Shown piece by piece: positions 33,601 to 44,846 of a DNA stretch of 64,000 nucleotides. The translations under genes and the position numbers were made by a program. The first letter of the stretch is position 1; each line of letters opens with the position of its first letter. Under the pieces are notes generated by a model. The model had not been told where the DNA came from and searched no databases. It worked only from the letters and a program-made list of their open reading frames with translations. Source of the stretch: Rhizaria sp. SCN 62-66 (lineage: Eukaryota > Rhizaria, unplaced); contig MEDY01000135.1 in NCBI GenBank assembly GCA_001724265.1, positions 1 through 64,000 on the forward strand. Reading direction: 5' to 3'.

Positions 33601-35524
33601 GCTCGCCGACGGGGACTGGGAGGTGCGCTGGGACGCCGCGGGCGCGGTTGCGCTAGACCGGTTGCCGCGCTCTCTCAGGGCCAGAGCCAGCCGCTGGGCG
33701 AGCACCCGCAGCGGCAGCAGTGCTGCTGCAGAGAGCCGAGGCGGCAGTGAGACTGACCCTGATCTCGCGTTTGCGGCTGCAAGCCTAGTTCACGGCTCCG
33801 CGACTGCTCGCGTCATTGCTCTCGCTGCAGCCAAGAATAGCAACATCAGCAGCAGCAGCGCAAGCGCAAACACAAACGCTGCTGACACTGCAGTTGGTGC
33901 GGGTGTTGTCGCGGCAGTGGACAACGACAAGTCCTTGAAAGCGAGAAAGAAGCCCCCAGCGTACGCGCCTCACATCGAAAATCAGGCTTTACTCCCCGAC
34001 AATGGCACGAACATCAACGTGAACACTACTGCAGACGTTGACAACGCTGGTGCTGGCCCGGGCGCTGGCACCAGCGGCGCTGCAGTGGAAAGCCCTGCCA
34101 CGGTGTCAAAACGCAGACAGTCTGCCCGTCTTTCGCCTGTGACCGCACGTAACCCGGACGCACACACTGCAGCCACGGCAACCGCAACGGCAACAGCGAC
34201 AGATGATGCTGGTGCAGGTTCAGGTGCTAAGAGTACGCAGCAGCAACAAGTGCGCACCCCACCAGCCAAGCGCAAGTCTCTTTCCCAATCGCTTCCTCAG
34301 TCTCTCTCACAGCAATCCCTGACACAGTCGCAGTCAGCGCAAGCATCGGTGCAGGTGCAGCCGCTACCGCTCCAAAACAGTACCCCGATGGAGCCCCCTT
34401 TGAGCCGCAAGACGACCGCCGCCGTGGCCACGATCGCGGCGCTGCTGCAGCCCTGCAACAACTGCGGCAGCACAAGCGGACACAATGCGAACGCTTCCAC
34501 GACTGCAGCTAAAAACAGCGCGGACTCTGGTGCAGACTCTGGTGCGGGTGCTGTCCCACAGCAACAACAGCAGCAGCAGCAGCAGCAGCACGTGTCTCGG
34601 TCGAACGCGCTCGAGGCGTGGGGCATCGCGCGCCGGGCGCCGCCGACAACCGTGCGCGGCGCCATCGCGGACACGCTTCATTCGTTCGCGGCCGCGGCGC
34701 GCGTGTGGCGACGTACAATTGCCGCCGCGCTTACTGGCTTGCGCAAGAGCAGTATCACCACGCTCGCCTCCGCAAACGATCTAGATGCCGTGACGCCCGT
34801 CAACAAGAGAGGAGCGAAGTCGGTGACGACTCCAGCGACGGCGGCAGCATCAAGTGCGACGTCAACGTCTTCTGCGGCGAATGGCAAGGCCGCTGCCGTG
34901 ACCGGAGCTGCCCCGGGTGCGCTCGCTGCAGTGCTGCGCGCGACGCGGGGGCTGCAGCTGCTGCGGCGGCTACAGCGGCGGGCGCTGCTGAAGGAGGCGC
35001 GGGCGCAGACGCGGGCCGAAAGCAGGGCCAGGGAGCGGGAGAAGGAGAAAGTCAAAGAAAAGAGCCGGAAGAGCAATGGCATCAAGCGCGCGAAAGACGC
35101 TGATGCAAAGCAGACACCAAACGCTCTCGCCACTGTCAACGCGAATCACCAGCAACAGCAGATTGACAAGGCGCACGGGCAAACGCAAGCGCAAGATGAC
35201 TTAGCTGTTGCGCCCAACGCCGCTGCACCTGTGCCTGTGCCTGCTGCTGCCAATGACGGCGGTGGCGGCGGTGGCGGTGGTGGCGAGAAGCAGTGGTGCG
35301 AGTGGTGCCGAGCCAGCTTCTACGACCCGCCCGCCGTGCACATCCTCTCCGCGCGGCACAAGGCCTACGTCAACGACGACAGCCAGTACGCTGAGATGCT
35401 GGCGTACGTTGAGTGGCTGCGGCGCACGCGCGCGCTGACGCCAGGCGTGGCTCCAGGCACCGCGCGGGGCAAGAGGACCTACCAGCAGACAGTATTTGAC
35501 ACTGACACCGACACAGAGAAGTGA
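30652..35524 (+). CDS. Dbf4-type zinc-finger protein, candidate Cdc7 kinase regulatory subunit
   Basis: Exons 30652-32517 and 32702-35524, phase 0; 1562 residues, TGA stop. Near the C-terminus (~1485-1520) is a zinc finger WCEWCRASFYD, then HILSARHKAYVNDDSQY, with the C-x2-C ... H-x5-H spacing of Dbf4 motif C (consensus C..C.....L..HL.S..H...A..D..Y). Dbf4/ASK activates Cdc7 to phosphorylate MCM and fire replication origins. A segment at the start of exon 2 (SLWPLERAHSRTM) resembles the end of Dbf4 motif N (IWPLEKLQR), and CPLYVAALDLPP (~490) could correspond to motif M, but both are weak. The rest is low complexity: a PL/PV repeat, two Asp-rich tracts, Ser, Asn and Gln runs, and a Lys/Arg/Glu-rich segment. 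It is divergent from PIF1. Confidence 0.65.
31282..31386 (+). repeat. Coding hexanucleotide-type repeat (Pro-Leu / Pro-Val run)
   Basis: Successive 6-bp units of the ccactg/ccgctg/ccagtg type encode alternating Pro-Leu and Pro-Val inside the Dbf4-type gene, grading into Pro-Ala. Confidence 0.9.
32518..32701 (+). other. Intron (184 nt) of Dbf4-type gene
   Basis: Donor GTACG, acceptor CACAG, AT-rich, phase 0. Confidence 0.88.
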
Positions 35525-36066
35525 GATTGCTGGACGATATGAGGTGTTGTTCTTGCTCTACACTTTATTTATTCGTGTGACTGCACTTATTTGTTATTTT
35601 CACCAAGATTAAACTTAGTTTAGTGATACATAGACTTACTTTTGCACAGGACATCTGATGAGCACATCACATGTATCTCATACTTTCACCAGAATACAGA
35701 TGACAATCGAGAGCATACTCGATAACCACCAGTTGTAAAGACGGCAATGGCTTGATAGCTGTAAGAGAACGTTGGGAGCAAGATGGAACAATGGGTTTGA
35801 CCATGATGAGTGCTTTTTTTAAAGTTGCCATAGCGTGGCGTACACAACTACTGGTGGCCCCGCTGGCAGACCCCAAGCGGTCAGATCGCATGGGCCTGTC
35901 CTGCTTTCAATCTTCCGACAGTAAACAAATAGCCTGTGATTTCGAATGAACTCTTCTTGTTTGTTTTATTTTCATTTTTCGAATTTGGCCTCACTTGACT
36001 ATCCCTGACATACGCTCTCCAGAACACCGACCGTTTCTACAGCTGCGACTCTTTTCCGGCGTCAAC
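35525..36066. other. Intergenic gap between two plus-strand genes
   Basis: 542 nt, AT-rich; short open frames lack the GC-rich codon pattern of real genes here. Nothing else seen. Confidence 0.5.
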
Positions 36067-39000
36067 ATGAACCCCACGCCGGGCTCCAGTCGCTCTCTGG
36101 CGTCGCACCAGTCGTCAAACGACGTGATTGCGACCTCACAAAGCACCTCATATCTCAACTCCCTTCGCGCAAGCGGTCTCGCCAGCGCCAGCACCCAGCA
36201 GCTCGGCGCCGCGCCCCGTCACGGCTCGGCGGCCAACGTCAACTCCGCGGGCGCTGCTGTGGCCCACGGCCCGCGCGCCGGCCCCATCGCGCCGAACTCC
36301 ACGCTTACCTCGGCCTCGTCCATCTCCTCCCTGGGCCGCGTTGTGCCTGTGTCCCCTGCCCCGCGGCAGCAGCCGCCGCTGCCGTCGCCGTCGTCCCTCC
36401 ACAACGTGACGCTCCACCAACGCAACCACTCGTACTCTCTGTCGCACTCGCACTCGCCCTCCGCGTCGCCCGCGGGCGCGGGCGCGTCCTACGGCCCTGC
36501 CGCACCCGCCGCGTACGGCTTGCCGCCCTCCCGCAGTCCTGTGGCGTCGGACTCATCGGCCGGCGCTGCCGTGCGCTTTGCTGGTGTTGTTGACACAGGT
36601 GCCGCCGGAACAGGTGCTGGCGCTGGCGCTGATTTTGTTCCTCTTTACGGCGCTGCGTCGCACGCCTCGCTTGGCCTCCCAGCCGCTCACAGTGTGGCGA
36701 ACCTCTACAGCAGCCCCGCCCCTCACGGCAACGACAACACGGGCGACGACCACGACGGCGACAACGCCAGTGTCAACAGCATCAACAGCGTGCGCGGCGC
36801 CTCCGCCGCCGCGCCCCCGCTGGCGGCCGTCTCGTCCACTGCGGCGCTTGCGGCGGCGGCGGACGCGCGCACCGCGATGTTGGCCTCGCTGGGTGACGCG
36901 TCCTCCGCGTTCGTGACGCAGCTGGCCTCGCTTGACGCGGCCGACGCGGCCGCGGAGGAGGCTGCGGCGGCCGTGGCGGCCAGCTAGGTCGCTGCGCTGT
37001 CGCAGTCGCCATCCCGCCACTCGCTGGCCGGGTCTGCACTGAGCGGCTATAGCGATGGCACGGCGCTGGCCACCGCGGCCGCGCTGCTCCATGCCGCGCC
37101 CGCGGACGGCGGCGCGCGCGCGCGCGACGACCTGCTCGACCTCGCGGCGCTTAACGCCGCCGCGCTGGCCACCGACACCGCGCTGCTCTCCCCTCCGCCG
37201 CCGCCGCAGTGGCGTCACCAGCAGCAGAATGACTCGGAGCTTGACTCCGCGCTGCTGCTACCCGGGTCCGAGCAGGAGGCGCAGGCCGCCGACGCCGCGC
37301 TCGACGCCGCACTCGTGGCCGCGCTCGCGGCGCCGCTGCCGCTGCCGCACGCGCACCTCGCGCTTGCGCTCGACAGCGGCGCGCTGAGCGCGGTCGGCGG
37401 CGGTGCGGGGGCCGTCACGCGCGCCGAGCACGAGGCCGCGGCGCGCGCGCTGTGCGACCGGTACACACGCGCGGTGACCGGCGCGATGCAGGCGACGCTG
37501 ACGGCGCGGCTGCGCACGGTGGCCGCCGCCGAGGCCGCACCCGTGGCTGAGGCCAAGCGCCGCGTGCAGGAGCTGCTGCGGTACTACCATAATAACGAGG
37601 CGGGGATCGCCGAGGCGTGCCAGCAGCTGCGCGAGGCCGACGTGGTGCTGGCGTATCTGCGGGAGGAAAACGCCGGGCTGCGCAGGGTCAGGGACAAGCA
37701 CCGCGCGCGCATTGCCGCGACCGCCAAGGCCAACGCGGCGGCGGCGGCAGCGGCCGCGGCGGCGGATGCGGCGGCGGCGGCGGAGGAAGCCGCCGCGTTT
37801 GAGGAGACGAGGAATGCAACGCGTCGCAACTACAACTGCAACAACAATAGTACGAGCGATAACACCGCTGGCAACGGCGGCGACGACGACGGCGACAACG
37901 ACGATGACGTCGGCATGAGTGACACGCTCGCGTCATCGCTATCAAGCAACCCCATCGACGCCGCCCTTTCGGCGCGCCTCAACAACCGCAACGACTCGAA
38001 CGGCAAGCCCGGTCTCGCGGCGAGCGGGCACCCCCGCAACGGCGGCGCCAACGGCGGCACGACGAGTAGCGACGGCATCCGCGGCGCAACGGTGGCGCAG
38101 CTGCGCTCGGAGGCCGCGCAGCTCAAGGCCGCGCTGGCGCGCAAAGTGGCGCAGCACAAGGAGCGGCGCATGCTCGTCGCACAGCGGCGCCAGGAGCTGG
38201 CTGAGACCAAGCTCGCGGTGGAAAACGCCAAGGTGGAGGCGCGCGCGCAGCTGCGCGAGTCGCTCGAGGCCATCGCGGACCGCGCGCGCGACACACAGCT
38301 GGCGCGCGAGGAGCGGCGGCGCGAGGTCGCGGCCGCGCGCGGCGCCGAGCGCGAGCTCAAGCAGCGGCGCGCGGCGCTGACGGAGCAGCTGCTCGACATG
38401 GGCGCGCTCGAGACGAAGCTACGCGGCATGGAGGCCACCAAGCAGGCTGAGGCCAAGGAGCTGGCCGCGCGCCGGCTGCGGCTGCGGCAGGTCGCCGAGC
38501 ACTCGCTGCGGGCCACCGAGGACGCCTACATCGCGGCCTGCCGCGCGCGCGCCGACACAGTCGAGGCGGCGCTCAAGGCGTTCGCGCGCGTCAGCGAGGC
38601 GCTGCGGCGCGCGACGGCGTGCGCGGTGTGCGCCAAGCCGATGACGGAGCCCTGCGTGGTGGTCGAGACGGGCGAAGGGTGCTGCCGCGCGTGCGCGCCG
38701 AAGTATTCGAAGCGCGACGCGCTGCAGCGGCTGCGCGACGACGCGCGCGCGCTCGCCGCGCTGGGCGTCGTGCTGCCACAGGGCCCGCCACCGGAGGAGC
38801 CGTGGGTTGAGCTCTATCTGCGCCAGGACCCGCCGGCCTCGATCGTCAACAGCAGCAACAACGAAGCTGACGGCGGCGAGCAGTGGGTGCCGTATGTGCC
38901 CGAGCTGCAGCGCGACCCCGTGACGGGCGAGTTCCAGACGCGGTTCGCGCTCTACGACGCGCAGCTGCAGGACATGATGATGCACTGCCAGCTTACGCCC

Positions 39001-39090
39001 GTCATTTTGCGCTCTTTCCTGGCGCAGAGGACGCGCAAGCCCGCGGCGCAAGCTGCAGCGCAGATTGCCGGCAACGGTGGCGACGAATAA
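36067..39090 (+). CDS. Coiled-coil protein with a C-terminal CxxC motif (in-frame TAG)
   Basis: One exon from ATG 36067 to TAA; 1007 residues counting TAG at codon 307. The first ~400 residues are Ser/Ala/Gly/His low complexity. From ~460 to 850 there is a long coiled coil (RRVQELLRYYHNNEAGIAEA; AQLRSEAAQLKAALARKV) interrupted by an Asn/Asp-rich spacer. At ~850-880 the sequence CAVCAKPMTEP ... GCCRACAPKY suggests a small zinc-binding knuckle, but the eight-ligand pattern of a RING is not complete. The end is non-repetitive (WVPYVPELQRDPVTGEF, LTPVILRSFLAQR). A coiled coil plus Cys motif recalls RING/tethering proteins, but I cannot assign a family. The coiled coil and Cys motif lie downstream of the TAG in the same frame. 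Confidence 0.7.
36985..36987 (+). other. In-frame TAG read as sense (codon 307 of coiled-coil gene)
   Basis: AAAVAAS precedes, VAALSQSPSRHS follows. The frame is open for 700 more codons to TAA with unchanged GC-rich coding bias. Confidence 0.85.
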
Positions 39091-39485
39091 GTGGCGTTGA
39101 TGTAGCACAACAACGATTTTTATTGCTCGAATGTTTATCTAGTTTTGATATTGGTTAAGTAATAATGAATCAATCAACACCAAGTTGGTGTTTTGCAAAT
39201 AATGTATTTTTGTGGCCTTAATGGTGGTCATAATGAATACGTAATCATGAATACACAAGAATTGTGACTTGTTCTAACAGTGTAACAAGCGACAGTCCAA
39301 CAATGATTTTGATGATGCGATATGCGTGAATCATCATAAAACAGCTATTAATGATAAAAATATAACATCATATAAAGTAAAATCAACTTGTCATTTGAAT
39401 AATTTTCGACCGTTTACAAACAAATAATGACTCTGAAGGATAATGACTCTGAAGGATAAACAACTCTTTGTCAACCGTGGTCACT
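39091..39485. other. Intergenic gap between convergent genes
   Basis: 395 nt, very AT-rich, holding two 3' ends and the 16-bp tandem repeat listed separately. Confidence 0.6.
39425..39456. repeat. Two tandem copies of a 16-bp unit
   Basis: taatgactctgaagga at 39425-39440 and 39441-39456, just downstream of the PDK-type gene; a simple local duplication. Confidence 0.85.
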
Positions 39486-41757
39486 TCACACGTACGCGTG
39501 CTCAGCGGGCGTGAAGTTGAATGACTCCGGCGTGGGCTCAACGCCAGCGGCGGCCATCTTCTTAACGTAGAGGTACGCGTCGGTGCCGTAGCCATCGATG
39601 GAGGCGAGCCGGAGGTCGCCCTCGAGGTAGCGCGCCACCATGCGCGCGATGGGGAGGCCGAACCCACACCAGGCGGGCAGCTCGGGGATGCCGGTGCCCG
39701 TCGCTGAGTCCGCCGTGAGCATCAGCGACTCAGCGGCAGCGGCCTCGACGGCGGCCGCGGCGGCCGGGTCCGCGGCGGCGGCGGCGTCCTCGTGTTCCCG
39801 GTAGTCGCGGCACAAGCGCACGAGAGAGGCCGACAGCAGAGTCTCGGGGTGCCCGATGAGGCGCCCGCCCTTGGGCGCAGCGACCGCGCCCGCGCCCGCG
39901 GCGGAGGCCGAGGCGGCGGCGCGCATGGTGGCGTCGTACTCGGCCCACAAGCGGTGGTACTCGTGGTGGTAGGACCACACGGCCTCCAGCCCGGCGCGGT
40001 GAGTGCCGCCGCCCTGGTCACTGACTTTGACCACGACCTCCTTGTTCGTCTCGGAGAGCACGACCTCGATCGGCGGCGGCACGTTCCCCGCGGCACCAGC
40101 GTCAGAGCCGGCGCCGTCGGAGTTCGCGGCCATCATGGCCTTGCGCTGCGCGTGGCGGCGCATGGTGCGCTCGATGGCGTGCTCGAGCAGCTCCTGGATC
40201 ATGAACAGCAGGTGGCGCCGCGAGTAACGGAACTCGACGTCAAGCGTACCGCGAACGTTGATCACCGGCAGCAGGTCCTCGGGTGCGAGGGCCAAGCGCA
40301 GGCGGGCCCACGCGGCGGCGCGCGTCGCGGCCTCCTTCAGCACGTCGGCGGGGCGACAGCGGACCTCAACGAGACCGACGAAGCCTGGAGATAGACAAAA
40401 CAAAGCAGTATGACATAAACGATATGCTAATTATGTTAGAAACGTATATTTTGCAGTAACATATGAGTAAAATCAAGAACTACAAGTTAAATTCGGCATT
40501 AAATACGATATCAACAAACTGTCTCATGGTCGAATCGTAGAAGTGATACGTACCCGGGCGCGGCGAGAAGAGCGCGAGGTGGTGCGCAATGAGCACGCGT
40601 GCCTCGAGGCGCGAAGCATGGAACTGGTCCACGCAGTCCTGCAGGATAAAGTGCTCCGGCGCCAGCACCGACAGCGGGCACGGCGGCAGGGACTCGCCAC
40701 GGGCCGCCGCGGCGGACGCGGCGGACGCCAGAGCCTCGTTGCTCAGTGACGACGACGGAGACTTGGCGTCAGCAGAACCAGAGCCTGCGGGAGCGGGGTA
40801 CGTGGCCGCGCTATTATTGCCACTGTTGTTCGCGGAGGTAGACAGCGGGTCCGAGGCCGGCGCCGTGGTCCGGTGCGTGCGCGCGGCGTGCGTGACGCGC
40901 GCCTCGGCGGCCTTGCGCAGACGGTGGTCCGAGGCGTGGCAGATGATCAGCGACAGCGACGCCGCGTTGGCGCTGGTGGAGCGCGAGAGAAAGAAGCGGA
41001 CAAGCTCGGTGAACTTCTTCGCGTCCTCGAACGTCTCGGGGCACGGCGTCTTGTTGATGAGCGCGAATGAGCCCGTGTAGTGACGCTGCACAGCGCGCAT
41101 CAGAGGGGACTCGCCGATGTGGTACGGCAGGTCGCGCACGAACTGCACGCGCTGCGCAAAGCGGATAGACAGCTCGGAGTGCAGAAAGCGTGCTGAGGCG
41201 AGCAGGTTCCGCTCGGTGTTGTTGAAGCCGAACTGGTAGAGCTGGCGCAGCGAGAAGGACGTGATGGGGCGCGCGGCGTATTGGGTGAGGAGAGCGTTGA
41301 GCTCAGCGTCGGGCTCGACGGCGTAGGTCACGGGGTGGCCCTCCCACTCTGCAATGGTAGAGCCCCACATCGAGGTGCCGCCCAGCGAGGCCGGGGGCGG
41401 CAGCGGGGCGGACTCGGGGTGGATGACTAGCAAGGGCGCGGAGGAAAAGGACGACGAAGGTGGCGATGAGATTTGTGGCAGCTTCGTGTCTGCAGTCACT
41501 TGCTGTGTGCATGCATGTGACACTGCGGGGGGAGCAAGAGGGCGCGCAAGGCAAGAAAACGGGGCAGCGGAGACAGTCGTCCTTGTTGTTACGAGCGTAG
41601 GACTGAATGAGTGCTGCTTCTGCAACGACGGCGAAGTCGATGAGAACGATGGGGACAACATCATAGGCGCGCGCGGAGAGAACGAGAGGGGCGCCGGAAA
41701 GCCGGGCACAGAGCGGAGAGCCCGCGCCGTGGGCAAGGAGCGGAGGGCTGCGCGCAT
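39486..41757 (-). CDS. Mitochondrial PDK/BCKDK-family protein kinase
   Basis: Exons 41757-40554 and 40384-39486, phase 1; 700 residues, TGA stop. An Arg/Ser/Ala-rich N-terminus (MRAALRSLPTARALRSVPG) looks like a matrix presequence. The N-terminal helical domain has FLHSELSIRFAQRVQF and FHASRLEARVLIAHHLALF, as in PDK/BCKDK. The GHKL ATPase domain follows with SDQGGG, SYHHEY, GFGLPIARMVARYLEGDL and DGYGTDAYLYVKKM. These kinases phosphorylate and switch off pyruvate or branched-chain 2-oxoacid dehydrogenase E1. I cannot tell which substrate from sequence. In the N-box (IQELLEHAIERTM) the catalytic Glu is kept but the Mg-ligand Asn of FELFKNAMRAT is His (residue ~470). A Ser/Ala insertion separates the two N-terminal halves, making it longer than the usual ~400-440. 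Confidence 0.93.
40385..40553 (-). other. Intron (169 nt) of PDK-type gene
   Basis: Donor GTACG, acceptor CCAG, phase 1. A TAG at 40480-40482 that would end the unspliced frame lies inside this intron and so is not a stop codon. Confidence 0.93.
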
Positions 41758-42695
41758 GTGGGCTCAGTCACGCGGCGGTAGAACTGGCGAGGCAGCGGCG
41801 ACGAAGTGGGGACAGCTTTGAGCGTTTTTAAGCGTGCACAGCTTCTGTGCGAAAGAGAGCCTTTATGGGATAATGAAAACAAAATCAAGTAGAAAAGTGA
41901 GAATATGCACTGAGCAAAGTCGCTCGAGATGAGAATAACGGACATAGTCAGCTGTGCAATCTGTTTTTCAATCAGCCTAACGTCCCTTCGAATCTTCGCT
42001 CAATCCGGCCACCCGAGTCGGTCGCTGGCTGGCCGAGCGAGGAGGGCCCATCTGCGGCTGATTGGCCAAGAGCAGAGAGGAAAATGTTAAAATATATATC
42101 CTGCGTTGTATGTTCAATGAAATGTGGTAAATGTGTGTGATTTGTATAATATTAGTTCTTTTTTGTATGAATTCGAATCAAAAACTCACTTGTGCCGATT
42201 ATATTTGCTGTTTTTCAGTGCTTTTCGAAATGCAGTCCGGATGACGATAGCAGCCAGTCTTGGCGCACGCCGTTTCTTCTCCCACGCAGCCCATTCGCTC
42301 CCAAGCGCTCTTTCCGCGCATATGTACTGTTCCTTTGTGGTTTCCACCGCTCCCGCGCCCTTTCAACCCTCCTTCCGCAGCTCTTCAGGTCAAAACAGCG
42401 CTCACGTGCTGCGAGCGATGACGCAAGACTGATGCGAATCGACGCATTGCCCATTCTTGATATCGCTCTTTCTCGCCCGCATGCACGTTTACGCTCGCCA
42501 CAAGCCTCATCCCATGTGAATTCACAATATGCTGCACTTGAAGCTGCGTTTTACGCCATCTCTGCCCTCTCTTGTGTCCTCTCTCAGTGATCTCTCGCTT
42601 TCTGCCATGCAGACCGACCACCGAGTGACCCCGCATTTTCACTCCCTTTCGCGCTCCCTGTCGAATATTGCTCACTCAGTGACTCACACGCACAC
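41758..42695. other. Large intergenic gap between two minus-strand genes
   Basis: 938 nt holding the PDK upstream region and the methyltransferase 3' flank. Part is less AT-rich, with C/T-rich runs, but no frame shows the coding bias of the neighbours and no RNA gene is recognisable. Confidence 0.5.
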
Positions 42696-44347
42696 TCACT
42701 CCACAAGAGCAATGGTGACAAGCGAGCGGTCGAGCTTGGGGGCCTCGCCGCGCAGACGCATGTGCTCCTCGGGCGTCAGGTCCATCGCGCCGATTTCCTC
42801 GCCCATCACTGGGTACTGCGACCCAGGGCGGCGGAACGTGTAGTACGCGTAGTTCTCTGAACAATGAAGAAAACGTGCAAACAAAACACAAATTGAAACA
42901 GTTTTTGCAAAAGATGTAGTATGATTTAAAACAATGTTAATTTCTAATTTTGATATATATCAACACATTAATGCAACAAAATCACAACTCTCAAAGTGTG
43001 CAAGCAGTGAGGATATGAGTCTTTATGATACCCTGTGAGCGTTACCTCTTCACGTACCCTTGATCTGGCCAGTGCTGCACTCGGCGCACTCCTCCTTGGG
43101 AACCATGCGGACGTAAACCTCGAAGCCGCGGGCGATCATGCGCGACGTCACGAACTCGTGCGTCTCGCGGTTCACCGACTGGATCGTGTAGAACACACCG
43201 GACTTGGTCAGAGTCGCGTCGACGAGCGCGAACAGCGCGGGCAGGGCCGAGTTCTGGATCTGGGAGTAGGTCACCTCGGAGCCCAGGATGATGTCCGTCG
43301 CCAGCGACGCCTGCTGCTCGCTCGACATCTTCGGGTACTGTAGGTAGCAGACAGCAGAGTGACGCCGAAAAAAGGGAAGAAAAAGGCAAAAAGAAGGACG
43401 TTGTTCGAGTGAGAACAGTGTCTTAAAGTTATCTCTAGCACAATATTCGTTGCTTTAGCCATTGTCCGCGCAGAAACCGTAACAAAGGCTCGCTCTCAGC
43501 GTGTATATAGCCCCACTCAATTACTTTTCAAGTCAGCTCTCACAGTGTGAATGTGTCTCTCAAGAGTGTGACGTACCTCTTCCCAGTCGAGCATCAGCGG
43601 CACAGCGGCGGCCGTCATGCGCGCGCGCATCTGCTCGCGGTACGCGTCCACGCCATCCGTAGCCTCGGGCCCAGCGAGCGCCTCTGGCACCGCAGGCAGC
43701 GCGGCGGCGGCTGCGGTCTGCACAGAGCAGTCGTCCTCGACGGCAGCGGCAGCAGCGCAGGCCGCCGCACGCGCCGCCGCGACGGCCTCATCGTCCGCCG
43801 TGGGGCCGTTGCGCGTCGCGTTAATCTTGATGTTGTATGCGATGTTGTCGACGAGCGTGGGGACGTAGTCTGAGATGAGCGCGCTGGCGGCGTAGCGCGC
43901 AGCCACGAGCCCGGGCAGGCCGACGCCGGCGCCGACCTCGTGCACGCGGCGGCCCGCGAAGTGTGCGCGCATGCGGTGGATAAAGCGCGCGAGCATAATC
44001 GACGCGTCCCACGCTGCGCAGCCGACGCCGCCGGCAGCGATGTTCATCTCGCGGATGTAGACCTCGTCGAGAAACTCGCGGTCGCGCTTGGGGACGGAGG
44101 CCGCAACATCACCGACCTGTAAGTTTTGGTGCAGGTATTCGAGTCAGAGGGTCAACAAAGCACAGTGCGAGTTTTTGTAAAAAGCGGATAATAATGTGAG
44201 CTCCAGATTTTGACGGCTGAAAGTGGGGGGTAAGGGGGAAATTGGCGCACGGGAAGCGGCGAAAGCACGGGCTTGGGTTGCGAGACGTACACGGGGACCG
44301 ACAGAGATCGTCTTCCGCTTGTAGCGAATGAACATTTCGTCACTCAT
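42696..44347 (-). CDS. Family-16 (METTL21/EFM-type) protein methyltransferase
   Basis: Four exons (44347-44291, 44116-43577, 43337-43058, 42856-42696; phases 0, 0, 1); 345 residues, TGA stop. This is a seven-beta-strand SAM-dependent enzyme. Pre-motif AAWDASIMLARFI leads into motif I VHEVGAGVGLPGL (~68-80), then motif II SDYVPTLVDNIAYNIKIN. The LDWEE (~199) and DIILGSEVTYS (~215) pair is the DW...D.ilgsDv.Y pattern of family-16 lysine methyltransferases that modify elongation factors and chaperones. An Ala-rich insertion lies between motifs. The C-terminus is non-repetitive (ENYAYYTFRRPGSQYP). The substrate cannot be read from sequence. It is the most intron-rich gene in the window. Confidence 0.85.
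42857..43057 (-). other. Intron 3 (201 nt) of methyltransferase gene
   Basis: Donor GTACG, acceptor TTCAG, phase 1, AT-rich. Confidence 0.85.
43338..43576 (-). other. Intron 2 (239 nt) of methyltransferase gene
   Basis: Donor GTACG, acceptor TACAG, phase 0. Splicing puts LDWEE just upstream of DIILGSEVTYS as in the family. Confidence 0.92.
44117..44290 (-). other. Intron 1 (174 nt) of methyltransferase gene
   Basis: Donor GTACG, acceptor TACAG, phase 0; follows a 19-codon first exon. Confidence 0.85.
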
Positions 44348-44846
44348 TATTGCGTTAATACAAACTTGTCAAGCGAAACGCTTGCTTGCTGTTCACGAAA
44401 TCTATAATCTGTTTGACGATCATCCAATGCGGCTAGAACCGCTTTTTTGGCAGGCCTAGCCTTGCTTGCCACACAGGCTGGCGAGCAAAGGAGGCTCGGC
44501 CGGTCCGCAGTCCGTCGGGAGCCAACGGGCGAGGCATGTCGCACTGTTTTGTTTTTGAAAGTATGACATGTATGATCGTGTATACATATTCATACGAGTA
44601 TATCTTTTATGCGAAGTTGTTTAGTAATATGGATTCTTATTAACTTTCCTTAAACCTGCGTCTATCTCCTCCGCATCAAGGCCCCTTCAGCCCTCATCAA
44701 CTCACGAATAGGTACCCTTGCTCCCAGAGTCCGCTAACCGTAACTCTTGTCCCCTCTCTTCTTTTCACTCTGTCGACAGCTTTCCAACGCGCCTCTGAAC
44801 TACATCTCCTGCCTCATCCTTGAGGCCGCCCTCTCTGCGCTCGTCT
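44348..44846. other. Intergenic gap between divergent genes, possible 5'-UTR intron
   Basis: 499 nt. On the plus strand a GTATG at 44561 and a pyrimidine-rich run ending GACAG at 44779 could bound a 5'-UTR intron (219 nt) of the XK-related gene. This is a suggestion based only on the local splice consensus. Confidence 0.35.

Noticed and set aside
38619-38710. RING finger in the coiled-coil gene
   Set aside because: Only about half of the Cys/His ligands are present (CAVC ... CCRAC); the second loop is missing.
40480-40482. TAG apparently ending the first PDK exon frame
   Set aside because: It lies 70 nt inside an intron whose GTACG donor and CAG acceptor restore the kinase domain; it is not evidence for TAG as a stop.
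42124-42590. Short plus-strand frames between PDK and methyltransferase genes
   Set aside because: They overlap each other, lack the local codon bias and show no domain; probably promoter or UTR sequence.
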